NCBI GenBank assembly: GCA_017643645.1
Contig: JAEPNB010000010.1
Coordinates: forward strand, 62,001 to 126,000
Direction of reading: 5' to 3'
Source: Balneola sp.
Lineage (GTDB): Bacteria > Bacteroidota > Rhodothermia > Balneolales > Balneolaceae
Length of the DNA stretch: 64,000 bases
A model generated the notes under the pieces. The model searched no databases. It was not told the DNA's origin and was given only the letters and a program-made list of their open reading frames with translations. Positions within the stretch are counted from its first letter, which is position 1; each line of letters begins with the position of its first letter. Shown here one piece after another: positions 62,541 through 64,000 of the stretch. The translations under genes were made by a program, and so were the position numbers.

Positions 62541-64000
62541 GTGAAACGGCGTTATCTCAAAATATTTCTTCCTCTTGCTCTGGGCACGCTTTTACTTTTA
62601 TTTCCACTGTTAAGGGATCTCCATTTTGAGTCTGCTTTTCTTGCTTCCATTATTGGTTGTTACCTGGCCGCAATTATTCTTGCAAAGACTAAAGACGAAG
62701 ACCGTTCTTTTCGTTTAGCGATCGGCTTAATGGGCTATATTTATATTATAGCCGTTCCTTTGTTTATTTCTTCGTTCATTACCGGCTGTTTAACTTTTGA
62801 CGGATTTGCATTTTGGATTTTACTTCCGGCACCAAGTGTCTTTTTTGGAGCTTCCGTAGGTCGGTTATGCAGAATGATGAATGCACCGATGCCGGCGGTT
62901 TTTTCTTTTCTGATACTTTTACTTTGCAGTCTCGTTGTTTGGATGGTTGAGTTTTTCACTCTTCCTCAGGTCTACTTTTTCAATCATGTTTGGGGCACAT
63001 GGCCGGGTCCTATTTATGATGAAGCTCTTCTGGTTAGTGAAAGTCTGCTTTTCTTTCGCTGGATTACTTTTCTCTGGATCATCCTACTGTGGATCCTTCC
63101 TAACTGGTCAGAAACCACTCAAAATAGGATCGTCACTTTTTTAGCTTTGGGATGTCTGTTATTCAGCTATTTGAACCTGGATGAAATGGGAATTATTACT
63201 CCACGCGAAACCCTTAAAAAAGAACTTTCCGCTCATTACCAAACAACACACTTTGATCTTTACTTTGAGGAAAACAACTTTTCTGATCAGGAAATGGAAT
63301 ACTGGGCTCTTCGTCATGAATTTCATTTTCAGCAGATCATCGACATTCTGGAAATAAACTGGCCTGAAGATAGAAAAATAGAAAGCTATATTTATGCAAA
63401 TGCCTGGCAGAAGAAAAAGCTGGTTGGGGCAAAGTTCACTAGTTACGTGCCAATTTGGTTAGCTCAGGATCAGCTTCACATAGCCAAACAACATCTGGAC
63501 GGGGTTCTGAAACATGAAATGGTTCATGTAATATCAAAACAGTTTGGGAATTCTCTTTTTAATGGCAGCTGGAGCATCGGTATGATAGAAGGACTTGCCG
63601 AGGCCATAGCAAAAGACGCATCACCCGAGTCAACTTTAGACCAGATCATTTCTGCTGAATCTTCCTATCCCTCTCCACAGCAAATGAAAAATGCTCTTTC
63701 CAATTCAGGATTCTACAGTTCTGCTTCTTCCATCAGCTATACCACAGCCGGTTCTTTTGTGCAATTTCTCCTGAATAATTATCCTGTTGAGAATTTTAAA
63801 AAGGCGTATCCCGCCAATGATTTTGACAACTCTTATCCTGTTTCCTTTGAAGAGCTGGTTGATGGCTGGCATCAACATTTAAAGACCGTAGAAATTGACT
63901 CTGTTGATAAACAGATTTCTGAATTCATTTTCAGCAGAAGATCTTTATTTCAAAAACATTGTCCTCATGCTTTTACGGAAAAACAGCAGTTATGGGACGA
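62541..64000 (+). CDS. Membrane-anchored gluzincin-type metallopeptidase, 3' end off-window
   Basis: Open from GTG at 62541 to the right edge, so at least 486 residues. It starts 3 bases after the DoxX stop, in a probable operon. About six or seven hydrophobic spans fill residues 7-225. The C-terminal soluble part has HEMVHVISKQFGNS near 324-337, followed by GMIEGLAEAIAKD about 20 residues later: an HExxH plus E(G)xxE pair as in gluzincin/peptidase MA-type zinc proteases. Its end lies outside the window. Substrate unknown; it would act at the membrane. Confidence 0.7.
   Translation, partial: MKRRYLKIFLPLALGTLLLLFPLLRDLHFESAFLASIIGCYLAAIILAKTKDEDRSFRLAIGLMGYIYIIAVPLFISSFITGCLTFDGFAFWILLPAPSVFFGASVGRLCRMMNAPMPAVFSFLILLLCSLVVWMVEFFTLPQVYFFNHVWGTWPGPIYDEALLVSESLLFFRWITFLWIILLWILPNWSETTQNRIVTFLALGCLLFSYLNLDEMGIITPRETLKKELSAHYQTTHFDLYFEENNFSDQEMEYWALRHEFHFQQIIDILEINWPEDRKIESYIYANAWQKKKLVGAKFTSYVPIWLAQDQLHIAKQHLDGVLKHEMVHVISKQFGNSLFNGSWSIGMIEGLAEAIAKDASPESTLDQIISAESSYPSPQQMKNALSNSGFYSSASSISYTTAGSFVQFLLNNYPVENFKKAYPANDFDNSYPVSFEELVDGWHQHLKTVEIDSVDKQISEFIFSRRSLFQKHCPHAFTEKQQLWD

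Noticed and set aside
62935-63144. Small open frame inside the right-edge gene
   Set aside because: It lies in another frame within the long metallopeptidase gene, which has clear protein motifs.
1-64000. Prophage, defence island, rRNA or tRNA genes
   Set aside because: No integrase, capsid, restriction or defence-family proteins, and no rRNA- or tRNA-like sequence, could be recognised by reading.

Overview
The window looks like chromosomal DNA from a Balneolota/Rhodothermota-type or related Bacteroidota-like bacterium. This is inferred from gene content: TonB-linked and PorT-like outer-membrane barrels, an HU-SPOR membrane protein, Balneola-style secreted VPS10/BNR and metzincin proteins, and a full diderm lipoprotein system (Lgt, LolA). 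Base composition is AT-leaning. Gene density is high, no gene-free stretch exceeds 300 bases, and I see no rRNA, tRNA, CRISPR array, prophage or complete insertion sequence. Layout: 0-9 kb holds the start of an AbrB/MazE-like antitoxin at the left edge, a universal stress protein, the tRNA CCA-adding enzyme with ispE, glycogen phosphorylase, an ECF sigma/small membrane protein/Spy-CpxP-like triad, an MscS channel and MgtC. 8.8-19.1 kb is on the minus strand: a large BNR/VPS10 exported protein, then a seven-gene run reading barrel, short HU protein, HU-acidic linker-TM-SPOR protein, ExbB, ExbD, TonB-like protein and S41 lipoprotein. 19.2-25.2 kb (minus) is gcvT-comB-ftsK-lolA-UPF0104, tightly packed. 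25.4-36.8 kb is mixed housekeeping: Mrp/ApbC, TRIC channel, Na+/solute symporter, glutamate dehydrogenase, small membrane proteins, an M15-like membrane protein, M19 dipeptidase and DNA polymerase IV. 37-39.4 kb is a second ECF sigma/anti-sigma operon whose third gene is an unrecognised exported protein built from an internal duplication. 39.5-55.3 kb has aat, a secreted metzincin, an alanine/Na+ symporter, lipid kinase, MarC, GAF and TerB-like proteins, a second MscS, an ABC exporter split by lgt, and two barrel proteins. 55.4-64 kb has a beta-lactamase-fold hydrolase, uvrA, an exported amidohydrolase, a DUF4097 protein with a repeated TSGGSI motif, a DoxX-like gene with no usual start codon, and a membrane metallopeptidase running off the right edge. 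How the parts fit: much of the content serves the cell envelope (lipoprotein making and transport, energised TonB-type coupling, osmotic channels, two membrane-signal ECF systems, exported peptidases). A second theme is non-coding. At least six families of short inverted repeats sit almost only in intergenic gaps, several with two to four copies here, and no transposase in the window matches them. The most interesting candidates are the HU-SPOR-ExbBD-TonB operon, the two ECF modules and the repeat families.
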